DNA of 31,442 nucleotides from an uncultured Peptococcaceae bacterium (GCA_958417755.1 CATZDY010000027.1:1-31442); one strand, 5' to 3'. Numbered from the stretch's first letter, positions 15,765 to 23,845 are shown. The notes: a model not told the origin generated them from the sequence alone. Numbers and translations are program-made.

Positions 15765-16115
15765 TTACCAGCTTGTTACCAAGAAAATAGAATCCAAAGC
15801 AATGATGTCATCCTCAGATCCTAGGATCCGCAATTTCCCTTGGTGATACAGCTCCAAAGGAGTAATATCCCCGGCAAACATAGCAACAAAAACATCACTG
15901 TCAGCCAATAAGGTTAAATCCGGGTGCGCCTCCGGTCCCTCCCGAAAGGACAAAAGACCATTTCCCAAAGCCAAGGTATGAGCTGATTCTATATCAGTGG
16001 GTAAGATTTGGATCAAACGATGGGGCCCTTGATATATGGTTTTATCCTGACCTTTGGCCTGATAGTTTGCCACAAAGTCCCGGAGGCTTTCGGTAATCTC
16101 TTGATGCGTAGCCAT
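15765..16115 (-). CDS. SCP2 sterol-binding-domain-like protein
   Basis: A 116-residue single-domain protein of the SCP2 fold. The core (about residues 65-113) shows the typical PDLTLLADSDVFVAMFAGDITP then YHQGKLRILGS pattern, where the family has a hydrophobic lipid-binding tunnel. Bacterial members bind lipids or fatty acyl groups; the ligand here is unknown. AAAGGGG precedes the ATG. Only 31 bases separate it from the upstream gene at 16147, so the two probably form an operon. Confidence 0.8.
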   Translation of the reverse strand: MATHQEITESLRDFVANYQAKGQDKTIYQGPHRLIQILPTDIESAHTLALGNGLLSFREGPEAHPDLTLLADSDVFVAMFAGDITPLELYHQGKLRILGSEDDIIALDSIFLVTSW

Positions 16116-16146
16116 AACCCACCCCTTTGGTCAAATTCTTTCCTGA

Positions 16147-17088
16147 TTACCCTAAATGTTTTCCCTGCTCCAAGGGTTGCAGTACTTCTATTCTGGGCTT
16201 GCAATCCATGCGCTGCAAGAGGGCCAAATAATCTGCCTCTGTCAGCTCCTCTGGCCTTTTGCCTGACAAGGCCACCAATACAGCTTCCATGACATTGGTC
16301 CCAAAGGAACGTCCTTCAAAAACAGGCGTGCTGGTAATCAAAGTGCCCACCCCGCAAGCCCGCAAAAAAGCCACATCCTCTTTGGTGGTGGTGTTGGTCA
16401 CCACCACTTGCCCTTGTAAGCCCTCTGGCATATATTTTTTCACCAAATGAAAGTCCCCGGCAATGATTTGAGCCTCTTGATAGTAATGCCCCAATTGGGC
16501 TATTTTTTTACCATTGCGCATTTCCTGCTTTTTTCCTGTGGGGTATAACATGCGAAAGGGCAATTTAGCCATCTGGGGCAACACCACCCGGGCCAAACGT
16601 TCCAAACCAGTTAAAGAACGGATGGCATAGGGAATGCCAGTGACAAACATCAAATCACCGAACACCACATCACAGCCCAAAGCCACAAAAGCCTCAGCCA
16701 TGCCAAAGCGATCCACCGCACTGACCATCAGCACCTTGGTTCCCAAACCCACCCAATCACCATGTTGATGCAGATATTGCACAGTTTGCCGTTCCAAGGT
16801 GTTTTTCAAGCCACTGCCATCCACCACAGGGGTTTGCTGCACAGCTGCCATCATTTTCAAGCCGTCCCGCACCACATAGCGGGTCGTACCAGCATACAAA
16901 TAAACATCAATACCCCCCAAACCAATGGCATCCACTTCACCATCCAAAGAGCGAAGCAGGGCCAAGGCCTGCTGGAAATCACCGTCAGTGCCCCGGCGGC
17001 TGATTTCAAATTCCTCTCCTAAGAAATTCACCCGTACCAAATGATCCCGTTTGCTGGAACCCAAGCTGACGCTGACCACCCGTTTCAC
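16147..17088 (-). CDS. Conserved clostridial protein usually labelled 'quinate 5-dehydrogenase'
   Basis: A 313-residue soluble protein similar, from memory, to Firmicute proteins automatically annotated as quinate 5-dehydrogenase. It begins VKRVVSVSLGSSKRDH and has GEVDAIGLGGIDVYLY, VDGSGLKNTLER and VTNTTTKEDV. I do not see a classic shikimate-dehydrogenase GxGGxG cofactor loop or its Lys/Asp catalytic pair, so the enzymatic label is doubtful. GTG at 17088 is chosen because GGGGG lies 7 bases upstream; an in-frame TTG at 17094 is only one base from that site. It is cotranscribed with the SCP2 gene. Function unknown. Confidence 0.7.
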   Translation of the reverse strand: MKRVVSVSLGSSKRDHLVRVNFLGEEFEISRRGTDGDFQQALALLRSLDGEVDAIGLGGIDVYLYAGTTRYVVRDGLKMMAAVQQTPVVDGSGLKNTLERQTVQYLHQHGDWVGLGTKVLMVSAVDRFGMAEAFVALGCDVVFGDLMFVTGIPYAIRSLTGLERLARVVLPQMAKLPFRMLYPTGKKQEMRNGKKIAQLGHYYQEAQIIAGDFHLVKKYMPEGLQGQVVVTNTTTKEDVAFLRACGVGTLITSTPVFEGRSFGTNVMEAVLVALSGKRPEELTEADYLALLQRMDCKPRIEVLQPLEQGKHLG

Positions 17089-17220
17089 AGCCAATCCCCC
17101 TTCACCCTTAAGATACCTCTTTTCTCATTGTAACCAAACCCCACCGTCATGGCAACCTTTTGGCCTATTAAAATCCATAAAATGGATTCTAATTCATTTT
17201 ATCCTGTTTTCCCTTTAAAA

Positions 17221-17256
17221 ATACAAAGGAGCGATTGCAACATCGCTCCTTTGTAT
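17221..17256 (-). terminator. Terminator of spoVT
   Basis: Perfect 15-bp stem, ATACAAAGGAGCGAT (17221-17235) with its complement at 17242-17256, and a 6-base loop. On the minus strand a T5 run follows. It lies 33 bases past the spoVT stop. Confidence 0.88.
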
Positions 17257-17289
17257 CAACCAATACCCTGTTTGGTTTTGCTTCATTCA

Positions 17290-17826
17290 TTATTGCTCCA
17301 TTTGACGGGCTAAAAAACCGGCTGCTGTTTCTGCCATTTTGCTTTCCAAAGTTCCCATTTGCCCATCTCCCATGGAGGCTAAAATCACAGTGCCAATGGG
17401 ATCCCCAGCTGAAACAATGGGCGCAATCACTGCTGCATGGCATACCAAACGCTCATCCTCTGTGATGGAAATGTCCTCTTGATAAAGTTGCACTTTGCGC
17501 TTTTCCATCACTTCCTCCACCAGCTGGCTGATGGTTTTCGAAGCAAACTCCTTAGCCCCTTCCCCAGCCACAGAAACCACTTCATCCTTATCTGTAATGA
17601 TAGAAAGATGGCCCAAGGCTTCATACAGGGATTCCGCGTATTCCTGGGCAAAGGCGCCCAGTTCCAAAATAGGGCTATACTTTTTCAGCATAATTTGCCC
17701 CCCACGGTCCACATATATCTCCAGAGGATCGCCCTCTCTGATTTTTAAGTTCCTACGCAATTCCTTAGGAATCACCACCCTTCCTAAGTCATCAATGCGT
17801 CTTACAATTCCTGTTGCCTTCGCCAT
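17290..17826 (-). CDS. spoVT: Stage V sporulation transcription factor SpoVT
   Basis: A 178-residue regulator, exactly the length of B. subtilis SpoVT. Residues 1-50 form an AbrB/MazE-type swapped-hairpin DNA-binding domain (MAKATGIVRRIDDLGRVVIPKELRRNLKIREGD). Residues about 56-178 form a GAF-like sensor domain. In B. subtilis it modulates sigma-G genes late in the forespore, affecting coat formation and germination. The start at 17826 has AAGGAGG just upstream; an in-frame start at 17859 would add eleven unconserved residues. Its presence argues that the organism forms endospores. A possible sigma-G promoter lies at 17869-17898. Confidence 0.96.
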   Translation of the reverse strand: MAKATGIVRRIDDLGRVVIPKELRRNLKIREGDPLEIYVDRGGQIMLKKYSPILELGAFAQEYAESLYEALGHLSIITDKDEVVSVAGEGAKEFASKTISQLVEEVMEKRKVQLYQEDISITEDERLVCHAAVIAPIVSAGDPIGTVILASMGDGQMGTLESKMAETAAGFLARQMEQ

Positions 17827-17868
17827 ACTTATCCTCCTTGCTATGTATTGATTTTGCATGTATAAGCG

Positions 17869-17898
17869 TGATATGGAAGTATTTACGCAAGGATTGCA
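17869..17898 (-). promoter_or_regulatory. Possible sigma-G promoter of spoVT
   Basis: On the minus strand TGCAAT (17898-17893) is followed after 17 bases by CATATCA (17875-17869). This resembles the sigma-G pattern (TGMATA and CATWHTA) with two mismatches at -35 and one at -10. In B. subtilis spoVT is under sigma-G. Confidence 0.4.
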
Positions 17899-18212
17899 GT
17901 TCCTACAAAAAGTTTATTATATTGCGATGTACCCTGTCCCTACAAACCGCAATGTTCCCGCATAAACATCATCAAAGCAAAAAACCACACTCCTATCATT
18001 TACCTTCTCCAAAGCTAGTATGCTAAAAAAACTAAAATTCAACAAAAAAATAAAATGTTATTTTTTCCTGATTCATCTAATAGCAAGCTTTGCATATGGG
18101 TATGATAAAAAGTTTTTCCCCCAACCTCTTTCAAGACACTCCCATTCATACCACTTTCATGATGCTTCTGTGCTATACTGATAAAAACAATCTCTCACAT
18201 GGAGGCTATGTG
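17899..18212. other. Divergent spacer between spoVT and the DUF6125-type gene
   Basis: About 310 bases with no supported gene. The only signal on the plus strand is an extended -10 (TGC-TATACT, 18171-18179) about 34 bases upstream of the ATG at 18213, without a good -35 box. Confidence 0.45.
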
Positions 18213-18755
18213 ATGCATGACCATACATTGAAAAATTTATCCCAGGAAGAGCTCATTGCCCTTTGCGAAATTTATGCCAAAAACTGGCTGGCCCTGGATG
18301 GTTTATGGTTTCAATCCATTGAAGCCAAATACGGCCTGGCAGAAGCTTTGGAACATGATGCCAATGCTTGGCGCAGGTTCACAGTGATTGAAGCCCAAAG
18401 AATCAAAACATTTTTACAACTGCCAGAACAAGGAGGCTTAGAAGGCCTGCAGCGCGCCTTGGCCTTGCGGCTATGCACCCCTTTAAATCAAGACGAAATC
18501 ATTGTCCAAGACAATACTTTGACCTACCGCATCATCACCTGCCGGGTGCAAGAAGCCAGAAACCGCAAAAACATGCCCTGCCATCCCTGCAAACCTGTGG
18601 GCCTCATTGAGTATACCTACTTTGCCCAAACCATTGATCCCCGCATTACCACTGAAGCCCTAAGCTGTCACCCGGATGTTACGGATCCAAGTTGCCACTG
18701 CAGTTGGAAATTCACGCTTCAGCCTTCAGCAGTTTGCTCCCCAGAACAGCCATAA
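18213..18755 (+). CDS. DUF6125-type cytosolic protein
   Basis: A 180-residue soluble protein resembling, from memory, the DUF6125 family of anaerobic bacteria. Features include an N-terminal helical part with NWLALDGLWFQSIE and WRRFTVIEAQRIK. A Cys-rich C-terminal half has CHPCKPVG, then ALSCHP and SCHCSWKF, which could bind a metal or Fe-S cluster. The start at 18213 is set by GGAGG 7 bases upstream; an in-frame extension to 18090 lacks a ribosome site and crosses the putative -10 box. No function is established for the family. The gene is monocistronic and shares a bidirectional terminator with the methyltransferase gene. Confidence 0.75.
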   Translation: MHDHTLKNLSQEELIALCEIYAKNWLALDGLWFQSIEAKYGLAEALEHDANAWRRFTVIEAQRIKTFLQLPEQGGLEGLQRALALRLCTPLNQDEIIVQDNTLTYRIITCRVQEARNRKNMPCHPCKPVGLIEYTYFAQTIDPRITTEALSCHPDVTDPSCHCSWKFTLQPSAVCSPEQP

Positions 18756-18771
18756 CGAATTGCTTATGAAC

Positions 18772-18815
18772 AAAAGGGGAAACGCCAAGTCATTCATAAA
18801 GGCGTTTCCCCTTTT
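18772..18815. terminator. Shared bidirectional terminator
   Basis: Perfect 15-bp stem, AAAAGGGGAAACGCC (18772-18786) with its complement at 18801-18815, and a 14-base loop. T-runs occur at both ends. It ends the DUF6125-type gene (+) and the methyltransferase gene (-), which converge here. Confidence 0.88.
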
Positions 18816-18869
18816 CCTATATTCCCCACAGCTTGCAGTAAACAAATGCCATTTTTTGCAACAAACCGC

Positions 18870-20033
18870 TCAATCTTTTTCCAAATTTTTCTCCCAAGCC
18901 GCCTGTTTGCGGGGCGGCCGGGGACCTTGGTATAAATATAAACGGCATTCCGTCCGTCCATTGTACAGCTTTCTGTTTTTATCCGCTTTTTGCCCAAAGC
19001 GATTTTCAAACCGCTCTTGGGAAGTAATGACCCCGCAGGACCACTTGTCCAAGCGCTTGTAAAGCTGGCCCATCTGCCGATACAAGGCTTCCACTTCTCG
19101 CTGTTCTCCCACCCGCTGGCCATAGGGAGGATTGGCAATTAAAAACCCGTATTGATACCGGGTACGTACTTCGGACAAAGGCAGCTGCTGAAAATGGATG
19201 GATTTTTCCACCCCTGCCATCCGGGCGTGATACCGGGCCATGCTTAACACCTTTTCATCCATATCTGTTCCATAAATCCGCAACTTGCTTTGACGATCCA
19301 GCAAATCCTCTGCTTCCTGCCGGGCCTGTTGCCATAAAGATTGATCCACATTGGGCCATTGTTCCGCTGCAAATGTCCGTCCCAGTCCTGGGGCTATGTT
19401 GTGGCCTAACAAAGCAGCTTCAATGGGAATGGTTCCTGTACCACAACAAGGATCCCATAACACCCGGTCCGGATACCAGCGGGCCAGGGACAAAATCCCG
19501 GCAGCCAGGGTTTCCTTCAAAGGCGCTGGTCCTGTCAGTTTGCGGTAACCCCGCTTATGTAGCCCCACCCCGCTAGTATCCATGGTTAAAGTCACCTCGT
19601 TTTTTAATAAAGCCACTTCCACCCCATACCGGGGGCCATCCTCAGGAAACCATTGTGTTCCATAGGCTTGTCTCATTTGTTCCACAATGGCCTTTTTGAC
19701 AATAGCTTGGCAATCCGGCACACTGTGCAGCTGGGACTTTACGGATTTTCCCTGTACAGGAAAACAAGCGTTCTTTGGCAACCAATCTGACCAGGGCAAA
19801 GCCTTGGTTTGTTGAAACAACTCCTCAAAGGTAGTGGCTGTAAAAGAGCCTATTTTCAGCAATACCCGATCCGCAGAACGCAACCACAAATTGGCCCGGC
19901 ACAAAGCCAACCCGTCTCCTTGGAACAAAACCCGGGCGTTTTCCACCACCACATCTTCATAGCCCAGCTTCTTTATCTCATACCCCACCACAGACTCCAA
20001 CCCAAAGGTGGCTGTGGCAATCAAATCCAACAT
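18870..20033 (-). CDS. THUMP-domain class I RNA methyltransferase (YpsC / RlmL-N type)
   Basis: A 387-residue SAM-dependent methyltransferase, the size of B. subtilis YpsC. An N-terminal ferredoxin-like plus THUMP RNA-binding region (about 1-160) precedes a Rossmann methyltransferase domain (about 165-380). SAM motif I is DPCCGTGTIPIE at 194-205; the catalytic motif NPPYG starts at N301, typical of N2-guanosine methyltransferases. E. coli RlmL makes m2G2445 in 23S rRNA; the same target is likely but not shown. The start at 20033 has GGGAGGGGA upstream. Confidence 0.9.
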   Translation of the reverse strand: MLDLIATATFGLESVVGYEIKKLGYEDVVVENARVLFQGDGLALCRANLWLRSADRVLLKIGSFTATTFEELFQQTKALPWSDWLPKNACFPVQGKSVKSQLHSVPDCQAIVKKAIVEQMRQAYGTQWFPEDGPRYGVEVALLKNEVTLTMDTSGVGLHKRGYRKLTGPAPLKETLAAGILSLARWYPDRVLWDPCCGTGTIPIEAALLGHNIAPGLGRTFAAEQWPNVDQSLWQQARQEAEDLLDRQSKLRIYGTDMDEKVLSMARYHARMAGVEKSIHFQQLPLSEVRTRYQYGFLIANPPYGQRVGEQREVEALYRQMGQLYKRLDKWSCGVITSQERFENRFGQKADKNRKLYNGRTECRLYLYQGPRPPRKQAAWEKNLEKD

Positions 20034-20340
20034 CCTCTATCCCCTCCCAGGGCAGCCTGCCTGTTGGTCAAAAAATTTACCCATTTTTGACCATACATTG
20101 ACCAAGGCCCATTTACAGACAATGACTTACCAAATATAATATAAATATCTAAGTATATCCATCCATACCAAATTCCCATACATCAGGCCCTTTGATTTCA
20201 ATATGGCCTTGATGTATATTTCCAGAGGTAACAACAAAAGCTTCTATCATTATCCAATATATCCTGCTATCCATCCCAGTCCCCATGATAAAACAAGTTG
20301 GAAAAGGAAAAATAAAAGAAAATATTTTCTGCATAACCCA
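20034..20340. other. Spacer between divergent methyltransferase and peroxiredoxin genes
   Basis: About 300 bases with no supported gene. A bulged inverted repeat lies near 20181-20217 (CATCAGGCC facing GGCCTTGATG). A 61-codon minus-strand frame (20149-20334) has no proper ribosome site and is not called. Confidence 0.45.
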
Positions 20341-20369
20341 TTGACAAAAAGAGCGAAGGTAATTAAAAT
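20341..20369 (+). promoter_or_regulatory. Consensus-like sigma-A promoter of the peroxiredoxin gene
   Basis: TTGACA (20341-20346) is followed after exactly 17 bases by TAAAAT (20364-20369). This is the best promoter match in the window. Transcription would begin around 20376, inside the operator-like dyad at 20374-20388. Confidence 0.8.
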
Positions 20370-20373
20370 AAAA

Positions 20374-20388
20374 ATGTAATCATTATTA
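20374..20388. promoter_or_regulatory. PerR-box-like operator overlapping the peroxiredoxin start point
   Basis: ATGTAATCATTATTA matches 11 of the 14 defined positions of the PerR box (TTATAAT-N-ATTATAA) and 10 of 14 of the related Fur 7-1-7 core. Its position over +1 would let a repressor block transcription until peroxide oxidises it. Confidence 0.6.
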
Positions 20389-20452
20389 AATAAAAATGAA
20401 TACACGCTAAATTCTATATACCTAAATTTGCTTAAGAAAAGGAGAAATGTTC

Positions 20453-21121
20453 ATGGAAACCACAAACAATATCACAATGCCTTTATTAGGAGACAAATTC
20501 CCTTCAATGACCGTAAAAACAACCCATGGGATGAAAAACCTGCCGGAAGATTATCAAGGCAAATGGTTTGTTTTGTTCAGCCATCCCGGTGATTTTACCC
20601 CTGTATGTACCACTGAATTTATCAGTTTTTCCAAGCGGGCTGATGAATTTAAAAAATTAAACACCGAGCTCATCGGTTTGTCTGTGGACCAAGTGGTGGC
20701 TCACATCAAATGGGTAGAATGGATCAATCAAAATAGCGATGTAACAGTACCCTTCCCGGTGATTGCCGATGAACTGGGGATTGTGGCCAGTAAATTAGGC
20801 ATGTTGCACGAGAAAAAAGGAACCAACACCGTAAGGGCTGTGTTCATTGTTGATGATAAAGGAATTTTAAGATTAATGATGTACTATCCCCAAGAAGTGG
20901 GCCGGAATGTCAGCGAAATCCTCCGGGCCATCGAGGCTTTGCAAATGACAGATAAATACAATGTGGCAGCACCAGAAAATTGGCCCAATAACCCCATGAT
21001 TGGGGACAAAGTTATCATTCCTCCTGCCTCCACCGAGGAAATGGCCCAAGAAAGATTAAAGGCAGCAAAAGCAGGAGAAATTGAATGCCTGGATTGGTGG
21101 CTTTGCTACAAAAAACTGTAA
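20453..21121 (+). CDS. Prx6-type peroxiredoxin (archaeal ApTPx-like)
   Basis: A 222-residue AhpC/TSA-family thiol peroxidase that reduces hydrogen and organic peroxides. The peroxidatic motif is FTPVCTTE with C52. The long C-terminal arm carries C212 and C218 in CLDWWLC, with the same six-residue spacing as C207/C213 of Aeropyrum ApTPx. Catalysis therefore probably goes through a C-terminal disulfide rather than a strict 1-Cys cycle. The ATG at 20453 is preferred because GGAG is 8 bases upstream; the ATG at 20447 is only 2 bases from that site. A strong promoter and a PerR/Fur-like box predict peroxide induction. A terminator at 21221-21259 closes the unit. Confidence 0.93.
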   Translation: METTNNITMPLLGDKFPSMTVKTTHGMKNLPEDYQGKWFVLFSHPGDFTPVCTTEFISFSKRADEFKKLNTELIGLSVDQVVAHIKWVEWINQNSDVTVPFPVIADELGIVASKLGMLHEKKGTNTVRAVFIVDDKGILRLMMYYPQEVGRNVSEILRAIEALQMTDKYNVAAPENWPNNPMIGDKVIIPPASTEEMAQERLKAAKAGEIECLDWWLCYKKL

Positions 21122-21220
21122 TTCCTCTTCTCCTATCATAGGCCCATTCAAATAAAAGCCTTATCTTGTGTACCCCATTCTAGACATGAGGCGTATCAAA
21201 TCCTATCCGCAAAGGATGGA

Positions 21221-21259
21221 ACAAACAAAAACCAAGCTTAAAGCTTGGTTTTTGTTTGT
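21221..21259 (+). terminator. Terminator after the peroxiredoxin gene
   Basis: A near-perfect palindrome: ACAAACAAAAACCAAGCTT (21221-21239) with its complement at 21241-21259. In practice it forms a stem of about 17 bp with a small AT loop. The plus-strand 3' arm is T-rich. It lies 100 bases past the stop. Confidence 0.75.
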
Positions 21260-21417
21260 AAAAGATAAAATCATAGCCATAGGCCCATACTATATCCTTG
21301 AATCTCATCCCTATGCAGGTTTCATTCCAGCCAAGATAAGCAATAATAGGTCATCCTATCCACCACAACTTTTTGTAGTAAAATTTCAGCCAAAACCAAA
21401 CCAAAATAAATCATTCA

Positions 21418-21447
21418 TTGACAAGTAAAAGAAGCAAATGATATCAT
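21418..21447 (+). promoter_or_regulatory. Promoter of the amino acid ABC importer operon
   Basis: TTGACA (21418-21423) and TATCAT (21442-21447) are spaced by 18 bases. Transcription would start near 21454, which argues against the ATG at 21455 and for the GTG at 21470 as the permease start. Confidence 0.65.
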
Positions 21448-21469
21448 TTTTGCAATGGAGTTGATACTT

Positions 21470-22189
21470 GTGGAATTTTTCACGGATATAGGGATAAACC
21501 TTACCAATTTATGGATGAATTTTGCCCATTCTTTTCATTTGAATTTTATTGCTGAAAAGCGCTATTTACTCATTGTCAATGGGCTAAAATTCACCATTTT
21601 ATTGTCCATCTGTTCTATCCTTTTGGGATTAATATTGGGCTGCTTAACCAATGTGTTCCGGCGTTCCAGATTTAGGATACTGAAAGCCATTGGCTATATA
21701 TATGTAGACGTTATCCGGGGCACACCCACAGTAACCCAATTGTTGATCATCAATTTTGTTATCTTTGCCTCCATCACAGTGGATAAATTTTGGGTTGGTG
21801 TATTGGCCTTTGGATTGAATAGCGGGGCTTACATAGCGGAAATCATTCGGGCTGGCATTGAATCCGTTGACAAGGGACAAATGGAAGCCGGCCGTTCTTT
21901 GGGGTTGAGCAACCGGGAAACCATGATGTATATCATTTTTCCCCAAGCCATTAAAAATATTTTGCCCGCCCTGGCCAATGAATTCATTGTATTGATCAAA
22001 GAAACCGCCATTGTGGGCTATATTGCCATGATAGATTTGACCAAAGCAGGGGATATCATTCGCAGCCGTACCTTTGCGCCGTTCATGCCCCTCATTGGTG
22101 TGGCCATTATCTATTATGTACTGGTAAAGATTTTAACGCTTTTTATTGCCAAATTGGAGCGTTGGTTAAAAAAAGCAGATCACAGATAA
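21470..22189 (+). CDS. Polar amino acid ABC transporter permease (HisM/GlnP family)
   Basis: A 239-residue inner-membrane subunit with about five hydrophobic helices. The EAA cytosolic coupling loop reads AGRSLGLSNRETMMYIIFPQAIKN, and the upstream motif DVIRGTPTVTQL is typical of the family. It would homodimerise and couple to the ATPase encoded next. The start is taken as GTG at 21470 because GGAG lies 9 bases upstream; an in-frame ATG at 21455 has no ribosome site and falls on the predicted transcription start. First gene of a permease-ATPase-binding protein operon. The substrate is a polar amino acid that cannot be specified. Confidence 0.92.
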   Translation: MEFFTDIGINLTNLWMNFAHSFHLNFIAEKRYLLIVNGLKFTILLSICSILLGLILGCLTNVFRRSRFRILKAIGYIYVDVIRGTPTVTQLLIINFVIFASITVDKFWVGVLAFGLNSGAYIAEIIRAGIESVDKGQMEAGRSLGLSNRETMMYIIFPQAIKNILPALANEFIVLIKETAIVGYIAMIDLTKAGDIIRSRTFAPFMPLIGVAIIYYVLVKILTLFIAKLERWLKKADHR

Positions 22190-22230
22190 AAGCAAATTGC
22201 TGCGGATAGAAAAAGAGAAGGGATTTTTAT

Positions 22231-22962
22231 ATGATACAGGTGAAAGGATTGCACAAGTCATTTGGTTCTATCGAGGTGTTAAAGGGTGTTGACCTGCACA
22301 TTCATAAGGGGGAAAAAGTGGTGATCATCGGGCCCTCGGGTTCAGGTAAAAGCACCTTGCTCCGTTGTTTGAACTTATTGGAACACCCCACCAGCGGCAC
22401 CATTCTCATTGAAGGGGAAGATATCACAGCTCCCAAGGCAGATGTCAACCATATCCGGCAAAAGATGGGCATGGTTTTTCAGCAATTCAATCTCTTTCCC
22501 CACCTTTCTGTATTGGATAACATCATTTTGGCCCCAGTGAAAACAAAAAAGAAAACCAGGGAACAAGCCACCAAGTTCGCTTACACCCTGTTGCGCCGGG
22601 TTAATTTGGAGGACAAAGCCTCAGTATATCCCAATCAGCTCTCTGGAGGACAAAAACAGCGGATTGCCATTGTCCGGGCCATGGCCATGTCCCCGGACAT
22701 CATGTTGTTCGACGAACCCACCTCTGCCCTGGATCCTGAGATGGTGGGAGAAGTGCTCCAAGTCATGCGCAGTTTGGCGGAAGAAGGCATGACCATGGTG
22801 GTGGTTACCCATGAAATGGCCTTTGCCCGGGAAGTGGGCTCCCGGATTATCTTTATGGATGAAGGCATGATCCTGGAGCAAAACAGCCCGGACAAATTCT
22901 TTTCCCAGCCTGAACATGAACGAACCCGTACTTTTTTACGCAGGGTCACCCATGTGCTGTAA
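22231..22962 (+). CDS. Polar amino acid ABC transporter ATPase (GlnQ/HisP family)
   Basis: A 243-residue nucleotide-binding subunit. Walker A GPSGSGKST is at 34-42, Q-loop VFQQFNLFP at 82-90, signature LSGGQKQR at 137-144, Walker B IMLFDEPTSALDP at 157-169, and H-loop H194. The length and motifs match the 240-residue GlnQ class. AGAAGGGA precedes the ATG by about 8 bases. It lies 41 bases after the permease. Its stop codon is inside a short hairpin (22951-22971) that may set expression of the next gene. Confidence 0.96.
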   Translation: MIQVKGLHKSFGSIEVLKGVDLHIHKGEKVVIIGPSGSGKSTLLRCLNLLEHPTSGTILIEGEDITAPKADVNHIRQKMGMVFQQFNLFPHLSVLDNIILAPVKTKKKTREQATKFAYTLLRRVNLEDKASVYPNQLSGGQKQRIAIVRAMAMSPDIMLFDEPTSALDPEMVGEVLQVMRSLAEEGMTMVVVTHEMAFAREVGSRIIFMDEGMILEQNSPDKFFSQPEHERTRTFLRRVTHVL

Positions 22963-22971
22963 AAGCACATG
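22951..22971 (+). repeat. Hairpin at the ATPase stop codon, inside the operon
   Basis: A perfect 8-bp stem (CATGTGCT / AGCACATG) with loop GTAAA that contains the stop codon. There is no T-tract, so it is not a terminator. Hairpins here often protect or process mRNA so that the binding protein is made in excess. Confidence 0.55.
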
Positions 22972-23015
22972 TGCCAAATAGTTCTCATTTATTATTTCAT
23001 TGAAGGAGGAAAACA

Positions 23016-23831
23016 ATGAACAGGAAAACATGGGTAAGCATCTTGTTGGCAGCATTGTTGTGCGTCTGCCTGGTAGGCTGCAACAATAGCCAACCCGCCA
23101 GCGCGCCCCAATCCGGCGGAAACAACGAGCTGGGCACAGCCCAACCGGGCAAACTTATCATGGGGACCAATGCCGAATTCCCACCCTTTGAGTTTATCAC
23201 TGAGGAAGGCAAAGGCGTGGTGGGACAATATGACGGCATTGACGTGCTCATTGCCCAGGAAATTGCCAAGGACATCAACGCAGAATTAGAAGTATCCAAC
23301 ATGGAATTTGATTCTATCATCCCAGCCATCACCACCGGGAAAGTGGATATCGGTGTCGCCGGCATGACCATCAAACCAGACCGTTTGGAAAACGTGGATT
23401 TCAGCAACACCTATTGGGAAGCTGTGCAAACCATTGTGATCAACAAAAACAACAAAGCCATTGATAGCGTAGCCAGCCTAGTGGGCAAAAAAGTTGGCGT
23501 TGTCACCGGATATACCGGAGATTTGGCCCTGTCCGAATATGGCGGCATCAACCTGGCGCAATACAGAAAAGGCATTGACGCCATCATTGATTTGGACAAT
23601 GGCAAACTGGATGCTGTGGTCATTGATACCCCCACAGCCAATCAGTTAATCAGCAAATTTCCTGATTTAAAAGGTGTCAGCGATGATTCTGTTTTTGAAA
23701 AAGAAGAATATGCCATTGCAGTGAAAAAAGGTAACAAAGCCTTGCTGGAGAAAATCAATGCCACCTTGGATAGACTGGAGCAAGAAGGCAAAATCGTCAC
23801 CTTTGCCGAAGAAGTAGCTGGCAGACTGTAA
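23016..23831 (+). CDS. Amino acid ABC transporter substrate-binding lipoprotein (SBP_bac_3)
   Basis: A 271-residue extracellular binding protein anchored by a lipid: signal peptide with lipobox LVGC and Cys22, then a Ser/Pro/Gln/Gly-rich tether to about residue 40. Family 3 features are NAEFPPFEF, the YDGIDVLIAQEIAKD segment, FDSIIPAITTGKVDIGVAGMTI and VDFSNTYW. It would capture a polar amino acid and deliver it to the permease. GAAGGAGG lies before the ATG. It is last in its operon, followed after 14 bases by a strong terminator. Confidence 0.95.
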   Translation: MNRKTWVSILLAALLCVCLVGCNNSQPASAPQSGGNNELGTAQPGKLIMGTNAEFPPFEFITEEGKGVVGQYDGIDVLIAQEIAKDINAELEVSNMEFDSIIPAITTGKVDIGVAGMTIKPDRLENVDFSNTYWEAVQTIVINKNNKAIDSVASLVGKKVGVVTGYTGDLALSEYGGINLAQYRKGIDAIIDLDNGKLDAVVIDTPTANQLISKFPDLKGVSDDSVFEKEEYAIAVKKGNKALLEKINATLDRLEQEGKIVTFAEEVAGRL

Positions 23832-23845
23832 AAGCAACTATAAGG

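Larger units (their letters stand above)
21122..21469. other. Spacer between the peroxiredoxin gene and the ABC importer
   Basis: Holds the peroxiredoxin terminator (21221-21259) and the importer promoter (21418-21447). A plus-strand frame from 21168 runs through the terminator and is not a gene. I saw no T-box or amino-acid riboswitch. Confidence 0.5.

Noticed and set aside
20149..20334. 61-codon minus-strand ORF divergent to the peroxiredoxin gene
   Set aside because: No Shine-Dalgarno sequence, and its start falls against the peroxiredoxin promoter. No family features.
21168..21428. 86-codon plus-strand ORF after the peroxiredoxin gene
   Set aside because: It runs through the perfect terminator palindrome at 21221-21259 and ends in the importer promoter.
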